Notes under the pieces: model-generated
Databases searched by the model: none
Seen by the model: the letters and a program-made list of their open reading frames with translations, nothing else
What the model was told of the DNA's origin: nothing
Source: Geosiphon pyriformis
Lineage: Eukaryota > Glomeromycota > Glomeromycetes > Archaeosporales > Geosiphonaceae
Direction: 5' to 3'
Assembly: GCA_016748015.1 (NCBI GenBank)
Contig: JAAOMT010000200.1
Span: forward strand, 432,984 to 496,983
Length of the DNA stretch: 64,000 nt
Translations under genes and position numbers: made by a program
Shown: positions 9,992 to 19,640 of the stretch, in pieces
Layout of the letters: each line of letters begins with the position of its first letter
Numbering within the stretch: position 1 is the first letter of the stretch

Positions 9992-10677
9992 TAACCTCCT
10001 TCTCAAAACTGAGCTCTGTTGAAGTCCAAGTACTGTTTGTCATTTCCAGATAATAATCCAAAATTATTGAAGAAATTTGGTCTGAAAATTGTTGAAATTT
10101 CAGTTCTGTGAGCTTTCCAATATATTGAATTTTCAAAGATTGAAAAATTGGGTTTTGTAGTACGTTTTCACAGATGTAGAATAGGTCATAAAGTCTAAGA
10201 GCAGCTCTAAGCCTGTAGTGACTGTTTGTTGATCCAGCTGTTGTCTTGAATTTGTTGTGAAGTTGTTTCTGAATAGCTTCTTTTGCGAGGTTTGTTGTTG
10301 TAAGTTCCAGTTTCCGTTCATAGAGTGTTTTTCCAATGTGAAAATATCTATAGATTGGAGGATATTTAGTGTTTTCCTCATTGAAGTTTTTGTTAAATTG
10401 TAGCATTTGGTGGAATACTAATCAGAGTGAGCATTAGGTTTTCTTTTAAAGCAAGCTTTAAAAGTTCTGGCAGGTGAATTTCAGTATAACTTCTTGTGTT
10501 CTTCTTATATGGGTGATATTTTCGTGAATTTGGGGCTAAATTTGTAACTACTTTTGTTTGGGTATAATTAATGTGGTTTCCAGTAACAGTAATAGATAAT
10601 TCGAGTATTGTTTTTAAAGCTAACATTAGTTTTTGGGATAATTGTTGAATGTTTTGAGGAATAGTCATTATAAACAA
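9960..10677 (-). CDS. E2 third ORF downstream of integrase, unknown function (frame break near 10,400)
   Basis: Two overlapping minus-strand frames (10,677-10,393 and 10,406-9,960; about 95 and 148 residues) give a largely open protein with a shift where they meet. The first part is rich in basic and hydrophobic residues (MFIMTIPQNIQQLSQKLM). The second has YRYFHIGKTLYERKLEL, RLRAALRLYDLFY and YIGKLTELKFQQFSDQISS. It ends with SFEKEVMLPDKIRDII, whose codons form the polypurine tract and the first 32 bases of the LTR. No membrane segment or zinc motif is visible. Corresponding blocks in E1, E3, E4 and E5 argue for a conserved retrotransposon gene. It may be a separate protein or the tail of Pol; I cannot name it. 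Confidence 0.6.
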
Positions 10678-10789
10678 TTTGAAATAAAAGAAAATTATTT
10701 TTGGTGCATGAGTTTTTATGTTATTTTTGTTTTGTTTTTGTGAGATTGTTTCTAAATTATAAAGAGATAACTATAATGATAAATTTAAA

Positions 10790-12180
10790 TTAAGTGTTCA
10801 AGTTAGAAGGTTGTTTAATAACAACTATTGGTTCTAAATTTCGGAGAATATTTTTGGGATTAATTAAAGAGGAATGTGTACCAATTTGTGGAATTAATAG
10901 TTCAGGATTGTTTCTGGAATTATAGTGTTTCAAATGAATTCCATGTGCAACTTTTGCTAGAATTTTGTCATCAAGTTTTAGCTTATATGATCTGTTGCCT
11001 AAAACTTCATGGATAAAGAATGATCCATCCCATTTATTTTCAAATTTTCCACTCCATTGTTTTTCGGCTTTAGTTCTGTGTAAGAGAACTTTGTTTCCAA
11101 TTTTAAAATCATTGATGACTGGAGGCAATTTGTCATCATACCATTTTTTTTGTTGAGCTTGGGAGTATTCAAAATAAGTGGCTGCTATTTGTCATTTTCC
11201 TTCCAATGTGCTAAGCAGAGTGTAGGCTCTTTGTTAAAGCATTTCTTGGAAATTGTTTTTATTAATTGGTTGTGCTGGGTATGTTTCCACTGTGAAACTA
11301 ATTGGTAATGTTGCTGTCCTTCCGTAAGTTAAATCAAATGGTGTGTGTTTTTGTGGTATCTTGTTTTAGTGTTCTATATGCTAGTAACACTGATGGAATA
11401 AAGAAATCCCATTCTTGCTCAAAATCAGTTGAAACTTTGGCTAATGATTCACACAATGTTCTGTTGAACCGTTTTACCAGTCCATTTGTTTGTGGATAGT
11501 AGGATGAAGATAATGGTCTCTTGACATTAAATCATCCACAAATTTTCTGGATTAAATTGTTCACAAAATGTGTTCCTTGATCAGATAAAAGTTCTATTGG
11601 GCATCCATGTCTACAAATGATGTCTTCGTAGATGAAGTTTGCTACTGACTTTGCATCTGCCTGTTGAATGGCTCTGGCTTTAGGCCATTTGGTGAGATAA
11701 TCTATGGCTACTGCAATGTAGCGGTTTTCTTGGTTTGTGATAGGTAGTGGTCCAACTAAATTGATACCAACTCTGTCAAAAGGCTGTCCAACTTTGATTG
11801 GATTTAAAAGTTCTGTAGGGCGAGTTCCTTCTCTTCTTTGACAACTATCACAAGATTCAACATATTCATGAATGGTTTTTCTTATTCGAGGCCAAAAGTA
11901 GTATTCTAGTGTTCTTTGGGTGGTGCTGTTTTTTCCGAAGTGGGCTGATGAAGGATCTGAATGCATGTTGTATAATATAGTCTCTTTTTCCTGTTCTTGT
12001 ATTAATCTGAGTGGTTTGTCTGGGTTTTTGAAATTTTGGTAATAAATAATGTTGTTGTGTAGAAAATATTGTTTGGCTTGTTGTTGTAGTTGATGTTTTT
12101 CATTTGGAGACCAATCTGTTGGGATTGTTAATGTTTCCAAATATTGTTTGAGATCATTGTAGTTTTCCAAATTCATTGTT
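10790..12180 (-). pseudogene. E2 integrase, mostly open but with lost catalytic residues
   Basis: The part at 11,532-12,176 is open for 214 codons: the zinc domain HSDPSSAHFGK...SCDSCQRR and a core with VGINLVGPL (first catalytic Asp now Asn), then IDYLTKWPKARAIQ and LLSDQGTHFVN (second Asp kept). After a frame break near 11,530 the third acidic position reads NGLVKRFNRTL (Lys for Glu, about 11,470). The C-terminal part at 10,790-11,128 has FKIGNKVLLHRTK and KWDGSFFIHEVLG (SH3-like), ending LEPIVVIKQ. The substitutions fit G-to-A change. Inactive as read, yet the best-preserved integrase frame in the window. Confidence 0.88.
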
Positions 12181-13640
12181 TGTTGGCTCTTTTGGTTGGT
12201 TAAGTTGAGTGTTGGTTTTTGTGTTTTTCTAATCTTGTCTTATTCTGAAGAGACAGTCAACATTGGTGTGGAGTTTTCCTTGTTTGTGATGTACTATGTA
12301 TCGATAGTTTGCTAGAAATTCTGTCCATTGGGTTTGTTTTGCATTCAGCTGAGTATTTTTGTTCTGAAGCCATTTGAGTCCAATATTATCAGCGATAATA
12401 TCAAATTTTTTAGGCCTGAGATAAAGGTTGAAGTGGTGTAGGGCCCAAATTACGGCTGCTGTTTCTAGTTCTGTGGCAGGGTAGTTTTTCTCAACTGGTT
12501 TTAATGTTCTGTTAGCATAAGCAATTACTCGCTCATTTCCGTTGTCATTTAGTTGTGATAAAATAGCACCAAAGGCAGTATATGAAGCATCTGTAGCTAG
12601 TCAAAATTGGTTGCTGAAATCCGGGTAGGCAAGAATTGGAGCTGTTGTCAGTTTTTCCTTAAGAATTTCAAAAGCTTTTTGGTGTTTAGTAGTCCATTTG
12701 TATTCAACATTTTTGGTGGTGAGCTGGTTGAAGGGTTTTGCAATTTCCGAAAATCTTTTGATAAACTTCTGATAATAGGATGCTAATCCTATGAATCCTC
12801 TTAGTTCTGTAGTGTTTTGAAGAGTTTTGAAGTTTTTGACAATGCTGATTTTTCCAGGATCTAGTTTAATTCCATCTTTACTAACAATATGACCAAGGAA
12901 TACCAGGCTTGTTTTTCCAAAGTAGCATTTTTCGATATTGAGTTTTAGTCCTGTTTTTTGTAATTATTGAAAAACTTCTCACAGATGTTTTAAGTGTAAT
13001 TTGAATGATGGAAAATAAACATCAGTATCGTCAAGATAAATGACTACTGATTTCCAAAGAAGTTCTTAGTACACAACATCCATTAATCTCTGAAACGTTG
13101 CTGGTACATTGTATAATCCAAAAGGCATTATATTGAACTTGTAATTTCCGCCTTGGGTGGTAAATGCTGTTTTGGGGCAATCTTTGGGATCCATAGCAAC
13201 TTGCCAGTAACCACTTTCTAAATCTAGTGTTGAAAAGTATTTGGATTTTCCAAGGGCATCTAACATGTCATCAATCCAGGGAAGGGGATAGGTGTCTCTA
13301 ATTGTAACACTGTTGAGTTGTTGATAGTCAACACAAAATCGGATCTTTCCATTTTTCTTTTTAACTAGCACTACAGGTAAAGTCCAAGGACTCATGGAGG
13401 GTTAGATGAGCCTATTGTTAAGCATTCATTGTATTTTTTCTTGGATGAATTAGTGGCTTTCTGGAGCAACTCAATATGCTTGTTGTCTTCTTGGTTTGGC
13501 ATCTCCTGTATAAATTTGGTGTTGGACCAAATTGGTTCTTCCTAAGTCATTGTTGTTTTCAGTGAAGATATTGGCAAATTCTGCAATTAGTTCTTTGAGC
13601 TAGATCTGTTGTTGTGGTTCAAGTTGTCCCATGTTGATTT
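12181..13640 (-). pseudogene. E2 reverse transcriptase and RNase H
   Basis: RT runs from LEPQQQI near 13,620. Conserved blocks are SMSPWTLPVVLVKKKNGKIR, FCVDYQQLNSVTIRDTYPLP, LDLESGYWQVAMDP, FNIMPFGLYNVPATFQRLMD and VVIYLDDTDVY (YLDD intact), then KCYFGKTSLVFLGHIVSKDG. RNase H follows with ATDASYTAFGAILSQ, ANRTLKPVEKNYPATELE and a LKWLQNK block. About eight stops are visible. Each falls at a position that is Gln, Arg or Trp in relatives, consistent with CAA/CAG to TAA/TAG, CGA to TGA and TGG to TAG. Recently inactivated. Confidence 0.9.
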
Positions 13641-14031
13641 GAGATAGTTTTTTTATAACAACATGATAGTTTTTGGAGCTGGGATTTGAGTTGATTTTTG
13701 GTATTAAATGTCCAATAATTTCAGAGAAATCAGGGACTGTTTGGGGTAATTCTTGTTGAAATATATTATTGTAAATAACTCCAATTTCTAAATTATTTAA
13801 TAAAATTATGGGGTAATTATTGGGTTTGTAAAAAATAACTTGGACTTTCTTTGTTCCTTCTGGAATATAAATGTTTGGGATCGAAATATTATGTTTCAAG
13901 CAGATTTGTTCATTGGACTCAAAAATTTGTTGTGTGGTTGTTGGCTTTGGGCAGGTGTAGATTTCTGGATGTTCTCCAAAGAGTGAGATGGTAATTGGTT
14001 GTGGAAGTCTGAGAATCTGGTGGGATTCGTT
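13600..14031 (-). pseudogene. E2 linker between dUTPase and RT
   Basis: A 100-codon open stretch (13,600-13,899) follows the dUTPase: ISIPNIYIPEGTKKVQVIFY, then NYPIILLNNLEIGVIYN, ending TVPDFSEIIGHL. The beta-rich character and the closing PDFxxxxxY/H-like block match the linkers of E0, E1, E3 and E4, though E2 is the most diverged. It leads into LSQINMGQLEPQQQI at the start of RT. Role unknown. Confidence 0.6.
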
Positions 14032-14880
14032 TCATATATTAAAAGCTATGTTAACTGGAACTGTGAATCGTCCAGTTGAACCGAAACCTTGAGTTCCTCT
14101 ATCGCTTTTTCCTAATTGTTCTCTTTGATTGACTAGTTGTAAACCCGAAATGTTAATTAAGGGTAAGTAAATAGCTTGGGCAATTTTTTCAGCATGTTCG
14201 ATCTTGAATGGTTTGTCAGTTTCATTTTGAAGCATCACTGTAATGTCTCCAGTATATCTAGCATTAATTATTCCTCCTCTGACATTGATTCCTTTGCTTG
14301 CCAGAGAGGACTGAGAGGTGATTTGAACCATTGCTCCTGGCGGGATTTTGAGTGCAATTTTGAGGTTGATTTTTGTGAGAGATTTGGGTTTGAGAACAAG
14401 AGTATCCTTGCCTGGATATCTTAGGTCATATCCAGCATCAATTTCGTGTGCTTTTTTGGGTTTTATTCCTTGTCTGTTGTTGTTGAAGTATTTAAGTTGT
14501 AAGGCAGGCTGATTTTTGATAAGGTAGATAGGTGTTGTTTCAATTTCTTCTGTTGCTTTAAGTTCTCCAAATTCAATTTTGTTCTCATCATTTTTGCTGG
14601 ACAAGGGGATACTAAGAGCATAGCATTCTAGACACCACTGTTCATTGCAAGGCATAATGTATTCTTCACATAGCCTAATGTTCATTTGCTCTAATCGTTG
14701 AATTTGAGCTTCTTGAGTTGAGTAGGTGTGACTTGCAATTTGGTGGTAGACTTCTACTTCGTCTTCGTAATTGAATCCAGCTAATTCCATGGTATATTCA
14801 ATGTATTCTGCTTCCTTCATTTGGCAAACATCTTCTTTGGTAGCTCTATTAATTAATGCCATTACTAGGTCAAAAATCAT
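14032..14880 (-). CDS. E2 dUTPase with N-terminal Cys cluster, 282-codon open segment of Pol
   Basis: This is the longest open dUTPase segment here. Residues 1-90 are a helical region ending in CEEYIMPCNEQWCLECYAL, the second cysteine cluster. Residues about 135-275 are a complete dUTPase: motif 1 DAGYDLRYPGK, motif 2 TSQSSLASKG, motif 3 GGIINARYTGDITVML, motif 4 EKIAQAIYLPL, motif 5 RGTQGFGSTGRF. The catalytic Asp of motif 3 is Asn, so activity is doubtful. It is part of the Pol polyprotein, not a free gene, so the Met at 14,880 need not be a true start. It would lower dUTP during cDNA synthesis, as in retroviruses that carry dUTPase; that role is by analogy. Confidence 0.9.
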   Translation of the reverse strand: MIFDLVMALINRATKEDVCQMKEAEYIEYTMELAGFNYEDEVEVYHQIASHTYSTQEAQIQRLEQMNIRLCEEYIMPCNEQWCLECYALSIPLSSKNDENKIEFGELKATEEIETTPIYLIKNQPALQLKYFNNNRQGIKPKKAHEIDAGYDLRYPGKDTLVLKPKSLTKINLKIALKIPPGAMVQITSQSSLASKGINVRGGIINARYTGDITVMLQNETDKPFKIEHAEKIAQAIYLPLINISGLQLVNQREQLGKSDRGTQGFGSTGRFTVPVNIAFNI

Positions 14881-15480
14881 CTCAGCATTATGGGAGTAGT
14901 GATAAAGTTTGTTGAAAGCACTGTTGTATGCTGTATTAAAGGGTGTTCCTCTTTTTACTTTTTCTGAAATTGATAAAGCATATTAGCAGGTCTGATTGCA
15001 GACTCCTCCTCTCATGGCTACATCAATCCAATTGCATTCTTCCGGTAGTATATCTCCACAAGTCAAACAAGGGGTGTTGTCCTATTTTCCGCTCTTTTTT
15101 ATTAGATGGTCCCATCATTCTCTGTGGCAAGCCTTACAGTAATAACAAGTATGATTTTCATATTCTTCTTCGAGTGAAATGCAGGCTCCCATTGACGATA
15201 GTTTCTTGTGGCAGTTTTTACATTTAAGAGGAATATAGAGGCATTGTTTTCTTGGTTCAGGTTTTGAGTAAGGGATATTCCATCCAGAGGTTTCGGGTTC
15301 AGAGTGTGAGGTAAAATGTTCTTGTTCTGTTTCATCGGCCCAGTTGGACGTTGATCCAAGAGCCATAAATGTTTCAATAAGGGGTTTTTCCTCTTCCGGT
15401 TCGAATTCAAAAGCTGGGGCTTTTTCAGAGCGTTTGTTGAATGTACCACAAGTGGCGGGTATCCGGGCATGTTGTCCTTG
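14881..15480 (-). pseudogene. E2 cysteine-rich module between protease and dUTPase
   Basis: The minus strand reads ...QCLYIPLKCKNCHKKLSS, GACISLEEEYENHTCYYCKAC, one stop, then TPCLTCGDILPEECNWIDVA and RGGVCNQTC. The spacing CxxC, CYYCxxC, PCLxCG, RGGxCxxxC is the same as in E1, E3, E4 and E0. Each set could hold two or three zinc ions. It lies directly after the protease and before a helix that precedes the dUTPase. I know of no named retroviral domain with this pattern. Nucleic-acid or protein binding is plausible but unproven. Confidence 0.7.
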
Positions 15481-16110
15481 GTAGGAGATTTTTAACTCTT
15501 GTGTTTCTCAATTCAGATTAGCATTGGCTTTTTGAAGCCAATCATTTCTGACGAAAGCTTAGTACTGAGGTGCGTTCATTATAAGAACTTTGACTGGAAT
15601 GGTGATTCCATCAAGAGTAAATGGAAAATCGTCAATTTCTCCTACTGGGGTCTTTTTCATGCCATCAGCAGTGATGATTACTGTTTGAGCTGGTCAGTCG
15701 ACATTTCTTTTCAACTGTTGCATTAACTGGTAGGTGATAATGCTTCTGGCAGATCCATTGTCTAGGATCAAGCGAATTGTCTTTCTTTTGACTTCTGCTT
15801 CAGTGTACATAACTGTGATTGCTTTTTGTTCATTGGCAGCTGCATTGCTAAGCAGGAATGATAACTCATTTACTTCAAACTCAAAAGGGAATATATCTGA
15901 AAGATTAGCATTTTCAGCAATTCTGGCTGGTGGGATTGTGGTAAGAGTATAGGAAGGGTTTTGTTGTTGTGCTGCAGCTCTACCTTCCAATAGTGCAGTA
16001 TGATAAAAATCCTGTTCTTCTGGCATTGTTAAATAACTGGGTTGAGTGTGGTAGTGGTTGGGTCTTGGTTGAGTGATATTTCGGAGAACCAATTGGTTGT
16101 TTGAACTGAT
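15481..16110 (-). pseudogene. E2 aspartic protease, DNG active site
   Basis: Open on the minus strand for 16,092-15,694: an N-terminal spacer, NLSDIFPFEFEVNE, VMYTEAEVKRKTIR, then LILDNGSARSIITYQLMQQL with the single active Asp. Family members use DSG or DTG; DNG is a likely AGT-to-AAT change. After one stop at the WQ/D position come the flap region (ITADGMKKTPVGEIDDF) and the second conserved block VLIMNAPQY.AFVRNDWLQK. It would cut Gag-Pol as a dimer. Follows gag directly and leads into the Cys module. Confidence 0.85.
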
Positions 16111-17860
16111 TCTATTGTTGTTTACTTGGTATTGGTTTTGTGGTGTGAATTGATTTTGTGTAATCAGTCTTCGAGCAGGTACTTGATAATGTTGTGTGGG
16201 TGGTTGTTGGTATTGCTGTTGGATTGGCTATGGGGCTGGCTGATAATAGTTATTTTGGTATTGGGTCTTGGTGGATAGTAAGCTGGTGGTGGTAATTGAT
16301 AATAAGATTGCTGTGATAGAGGGTAATGTTGATTACTCCTATTTTGTTGGTCTCATTGTAGCTTTCTGCAATCTCTTTTCCAGTGGCCAGAGATTCCACA
16401 GTAATGGCAATTCTGAGGCTGGTTATTGAAAAGTGGTGCAAAGTTATTTTGATTTTGTCTTTGGGGTGGTTGATATCTTTGGGGTTGCTGTTGTTGTTGA
16501 TTGGTGTAATAGTTTTCAACCTTCTTTGTGAGTTGGTCAATTTTTTCCTCAGCTGCTGAGCTGGTTTCTCCAATTGCCAAATTTACAAGTTTTGTGCGGT
16601 TGGCCTTTTCTATGGCCATTTTGTATCTTTTCGCATGCTGTATGGCAAAGTTTAAATCTTCTGGCACATATGGGCGAACCTTTTTAATTAGTTTATCTTT
16701 TAGACCAGTGATAAATTGATCCAAGATTTGAGCATTGAAATAATAATTGTTTTTTTCGAGTTGGCAAATTTGTTTGAGAAGTTTGTTGAATTTCTCAATA
16801 TAAGTCATAACAGATTCAGAGGGTTCTTGTTTGATATTTTGAAAACAATTGCGAAGAGTAATGGAGGTGTTATTGTCAGTGAACTGTTCAAAGAAGGCTG
16901 CTTTGAAAGCATTCTAATCATTGAATGGGGTGGCAAGATTTTTAAACCATTCTCCTGCTGTTCCTTTGAGAAAGTAAAGAATTGTTCTTAACATTCTGGC
17001 AGCATTCCATTCATTTGCATCTCCAGCTTTAATAACTTGGTTGAGCCATTCTTGGGGACTGGTCTCAATGTCTTCTCTATTAAATTCAGGGATTTTTGCA
17101 ATGTATGTTGTTATTTCGTTTTCTTCATTTTTACTGTCTATTAATTTTTCTTTAGATATTTCAGGTTCATTTTCTTCATTCGCTGCTGTCTCAGAGTGTT
17201 CACTTTGGTTTTTAGCTAGAAAGTCAAGGAGATTGGAACTAGTTTGAAGGGGTTCTTGTTGTCTGGTAAAATTTCTGAGTGATGTAAAATCTTCTGGTCT
17301 TACAAATCGATTCAAGAGTGAATTAGGTGTTTGTGCTTGTGCAAGTGAAGCTGGAAAAGGTGTGATAGTAAGTGGAAGTTTTGAACTGGTTCCTTGTTCA
17401 GATGTTTGTAAATGTTTGAATGATATTTTGGAAGTATTGGGTGTTGTGTGAACAGGTCGGTTATCTTTTTGTCTTTTGTTGCTACTGGTTTTAGGTTCAG
17501 ATTCGAGTTCAAAGGCAAATTGTGCATTTGCAAGATATTTTTCTTCACAGAATTGAATGATATTATAATTGAGTTCCTCAAAATAAGTAGTGCAAGCTTC
17601 AGCACTAATGTTTTTTGATTCAGTGTTGGAATAGTGTAGTATGTTCTCAAGAAGATCTCTTTTAACTGTTGTAATGTTATAGTTTCCAAAGAGATAGTTG
17701 TTGATTCGATTTTCGATGTATTGAAAAAGTGTTTTCTTGAAAGCTATGATTCCGTCATGTATTTTAAATCATTGTTTGCAGTGTGTATAAATTGATTGAT
17801 AGTACTCTAAGGTTGTAATGTCTGAGGCGGTCGCCACTTTGAATTTGTTGTTGCTGTGTT
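16111..17860 (-). pseudogene. E2 gag with CCHC zinc knuckle
   Basis: Three open segments on the minus strand (17,689-17,312, 17,315-16,914, 16,808-16,353) make a Gag-like protein. It has an N-terminal region after FKVATA, a Ser/Glu-rich spacer, and the Ty3-type capsid block (EWLNQVIKAGDANEWNAARM, LKGTAGEWFKNLA, YIEKFNKLLKQICQLEK, LDQFITGLKDKL). A Gln-rich stretch then leads to the knuckle NCHYCGISGHWKRDC. A single stop at 16,915 and frame shifts near 17,312 break it. Begins about 20-40 bases after the primer site. It would form the capsid and bind RNA. Confidence 0.85.
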
Positions 17861-17862
17861 AT

Positions 17863-17882
17863 TTCTGTGAAAAAGCACCAAA
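17863..17882 (-). other. E2 primer-binding site
   Basis: Immediately inside the 5' LTR the minus strand reads TTTGGTGCTTTTTCACAG. It shares TTTGGTGCT with the primer sites of E0, E1 and E3 but differs after that. The TGG start pairs with a tRNA CCA end; I cannot name the tRNA. Confidence 0.6.
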
Positions 17883-18860
17883 TGTTACTGGAGGTTTTTG
17901 GTCTCTTTTTTTAAATGTTGTTGATGCTTGTTTGCTGTGAATTCACGTTTTCTGGATGTGATTGAACCTCCAATAACTGAATTTATCTTCAAAATATTTT
18001 CTATAATTTGAATTGCTGGGCTTATAAGTAGAATGGCCAATTCTGTGCCAGTTACTTTATGTAGTTACGTTGTAGTAAATGTCAACTCTTTCCCAGGAAT
18101 TGCTCATCTGGAAGCTCACTAAAATGTATAGTTACTTTGCTATGAAAGTCAACTTTTCTACAGAAATCTTGTCTGTAGGCTACTCTAATGATTGTAAAAA
18201 TAAAAAAAAATAAAAAGAAAAGAAATGCAAAAGAAATAGAATTCTGTCAAGGGAAACGTTTTCTATCCAGGCCTAGAGTCACTAACAGTTTACTGAAATT
18301 GGTAGCTAATCAATTTCGAAATGTTAGTTGGGTTTTGGGGATTTTCCAAGTGCAATAATTAAAGAATTTAGTTTTTTGAATTATTTGATATTTATTTCTT
18401 TCTGTGTGTATAGAAATGGTTCTAAGTAATAAATCTAAAGTAAGATACATTTTCTCAAAGAGAGAAGCTCTTCTTTTATACAACTTGTCGTAACACTATT
18501 CTATAAACTTGAACTTTGTTATTTTCTACAATTTCGCTAAACTAAAAATACATTTTGGCAAACTACAAGTTATTTCTGCGAACTATTAGATATTTCAGTG
18601 AACTATCAATTATTTCAGCAAATTTCTATAAATTTTGGCGAACTTTTGAATGTTACATAGTTCGGGATATTGCATGATTGATCATCACAATTAGGTTACA
18701 TTTGTGTTGTGTACAATTTGGGTTATTAATTAAATGATAATTTCGGACATTTTTGCTAATGTAATAAGTGATAATTTGAAATAATAATATATACCAATTA
18801 ATGATAGGAATTATAAGATAATTTTATGCTAAATAATATCTCTAATTTTGTCTGGTAACA
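17883..18860 (-). repeat. E2 5' LTR
   Basis: A 978-bp LTR, TGTTACTGG to GTAACA on plus, partner of 9,014-9,991. It keeps TATAAAAG (18,473-18,480 on plus as CTTTTATA) and four 20-bp units at 18,561-18,640. Differences from the 3' LTR are all C/T or G/A, many at sites that look like former CpG (for example CGAA seen as TGAA in one and CAAA in the other). Confidence 0.93.
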
Positions 18861-19640
18861 GCATTGATGGTGGCTTTCCAGATAGGTTCTTCTCTTTGTT
18901 TCTCCTTTCTGTTGTCATTGTTGTCCCAGACAAGTATTGGTGGCAGTTCGTTGTGGTCGACATTGGCCCATGAGACTTGGTATGTTTCTCAGGTGGGTTT
19001 TACTTTTTTTTCCTTGAATTCAATAAGTGGTGTTGATGGCATGGTGATGGGCTTGAAGTGGCCACACATGGCTAGTACCCATGTGTGTCAACCATTCTGG
19101 TTAAGCTGGAGCTCTTGGGTGTTCCAATCTAGGGTTGCATTGGTTTTGAACAGCCAGTCATTCCCAACGAATGCTTGGTATTGAGTGGCTTCCATGATGA
19201 GTACTTTGATTGGTACTATGATGTCATTGACTTTTATAGAGAAATCATTAATCTCTCCAATGGGTGTTTTGGTCGTTTCATTGGCTGTAATAATCCTGGT
19301 GCTGGCAGTGTAATCAACTCAATGACTTAATTGATCCATGAGTTGTCTTGTGATGATGTTACTAGCTGATCCACTATCTAGAATCAGTTTGATGGAGTGA
19401 CTATCAATTTTCACATCAGTGTACATCACAGTGATGAGTTTTTCCTCAAGTGCTGTTTCACTGAACAAAGATAAGTTAATGGTTTCCTCCAATTTGAAAG
19501 AAAAAATGGCTGTGAAAGATTCATTTTTGGTAACTGTTGCTGGTGAAATATTGTTGATGAGTGTTGTTTGGAGTGGGTTGAATTCCGAGTTGTTGGTGGT
19601 GGCATCTTCTGAGGTAACCAGAAAACTTAAATAGTTCTGA
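18861..19640 (-). pseudogene. E1 aspartic protease and upstream end of the cysteine-rich tether
   Basis: On the minus strand, from 19,634: a spacer, EEKLITVMYTDVKID, then LILDSGSASNIITRQLMDQL with an intact DSG active site. The flap region follows (ITANETTKTPIGEIND), then ILMEATQYQAFVGNDWLF and LIEFKEKK. It ends in VDHNELPPILVWDNN and a Lys/Glu-rich tail that stops at the E2 LTR. One stop near 19,320 and others in the tail break the frame. It precedes the cysteine-rich module, whose continuation is at 9,013. Protease function by family; this copy has the catalytic Asp but a broken frame. Confidence 0.8.

Larger units (their letters stand above)
9014..18860 (-). mobile_element. Element E2: youngest dUTPase-type Ty3/gypsy retrotransposon, full length
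   Basis: A 9,847-bp element with two 978-bp LTRs of equal length that differ at about 27 positions by eye, all of them transitions. On the minus strand it carries primer site, gag, protease, cysteine-rich module, dUTPase, linker, RT, RNase H, integrase and a third ORF that ends inside the 3' LTR. Pol has several in-frame stops. The flanks (GTGT at 9,010-9,013, GCAT at 18,861-18,864) are not a clean duplication. Its host sequence is E1, in the cysteine-rich region. Confidence 0.9.

Noticed and set aside
9960-10677. Third ORF as an envelope gene
   Set aside because: No signal peptide, transmembrane segment, glycosylation cluster or furin-like site is visible in any copy.
12181-13640. Reassigned stop codons (TAA/TAG read as Gln) to explain many in-frame stops at Gln sites
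   Set aside because: CAA and CAG are used freely in the same frames, and stops also replace Trp and Arg codons (TGG, CGA). C-to-T and G-to-A mutation explains all of them.
14032-14880. A host dUTPase gene
   Set aside because: It is in frame and order with protease, Cys module and RT, lies between two LTRs, and occurs in five element copies.
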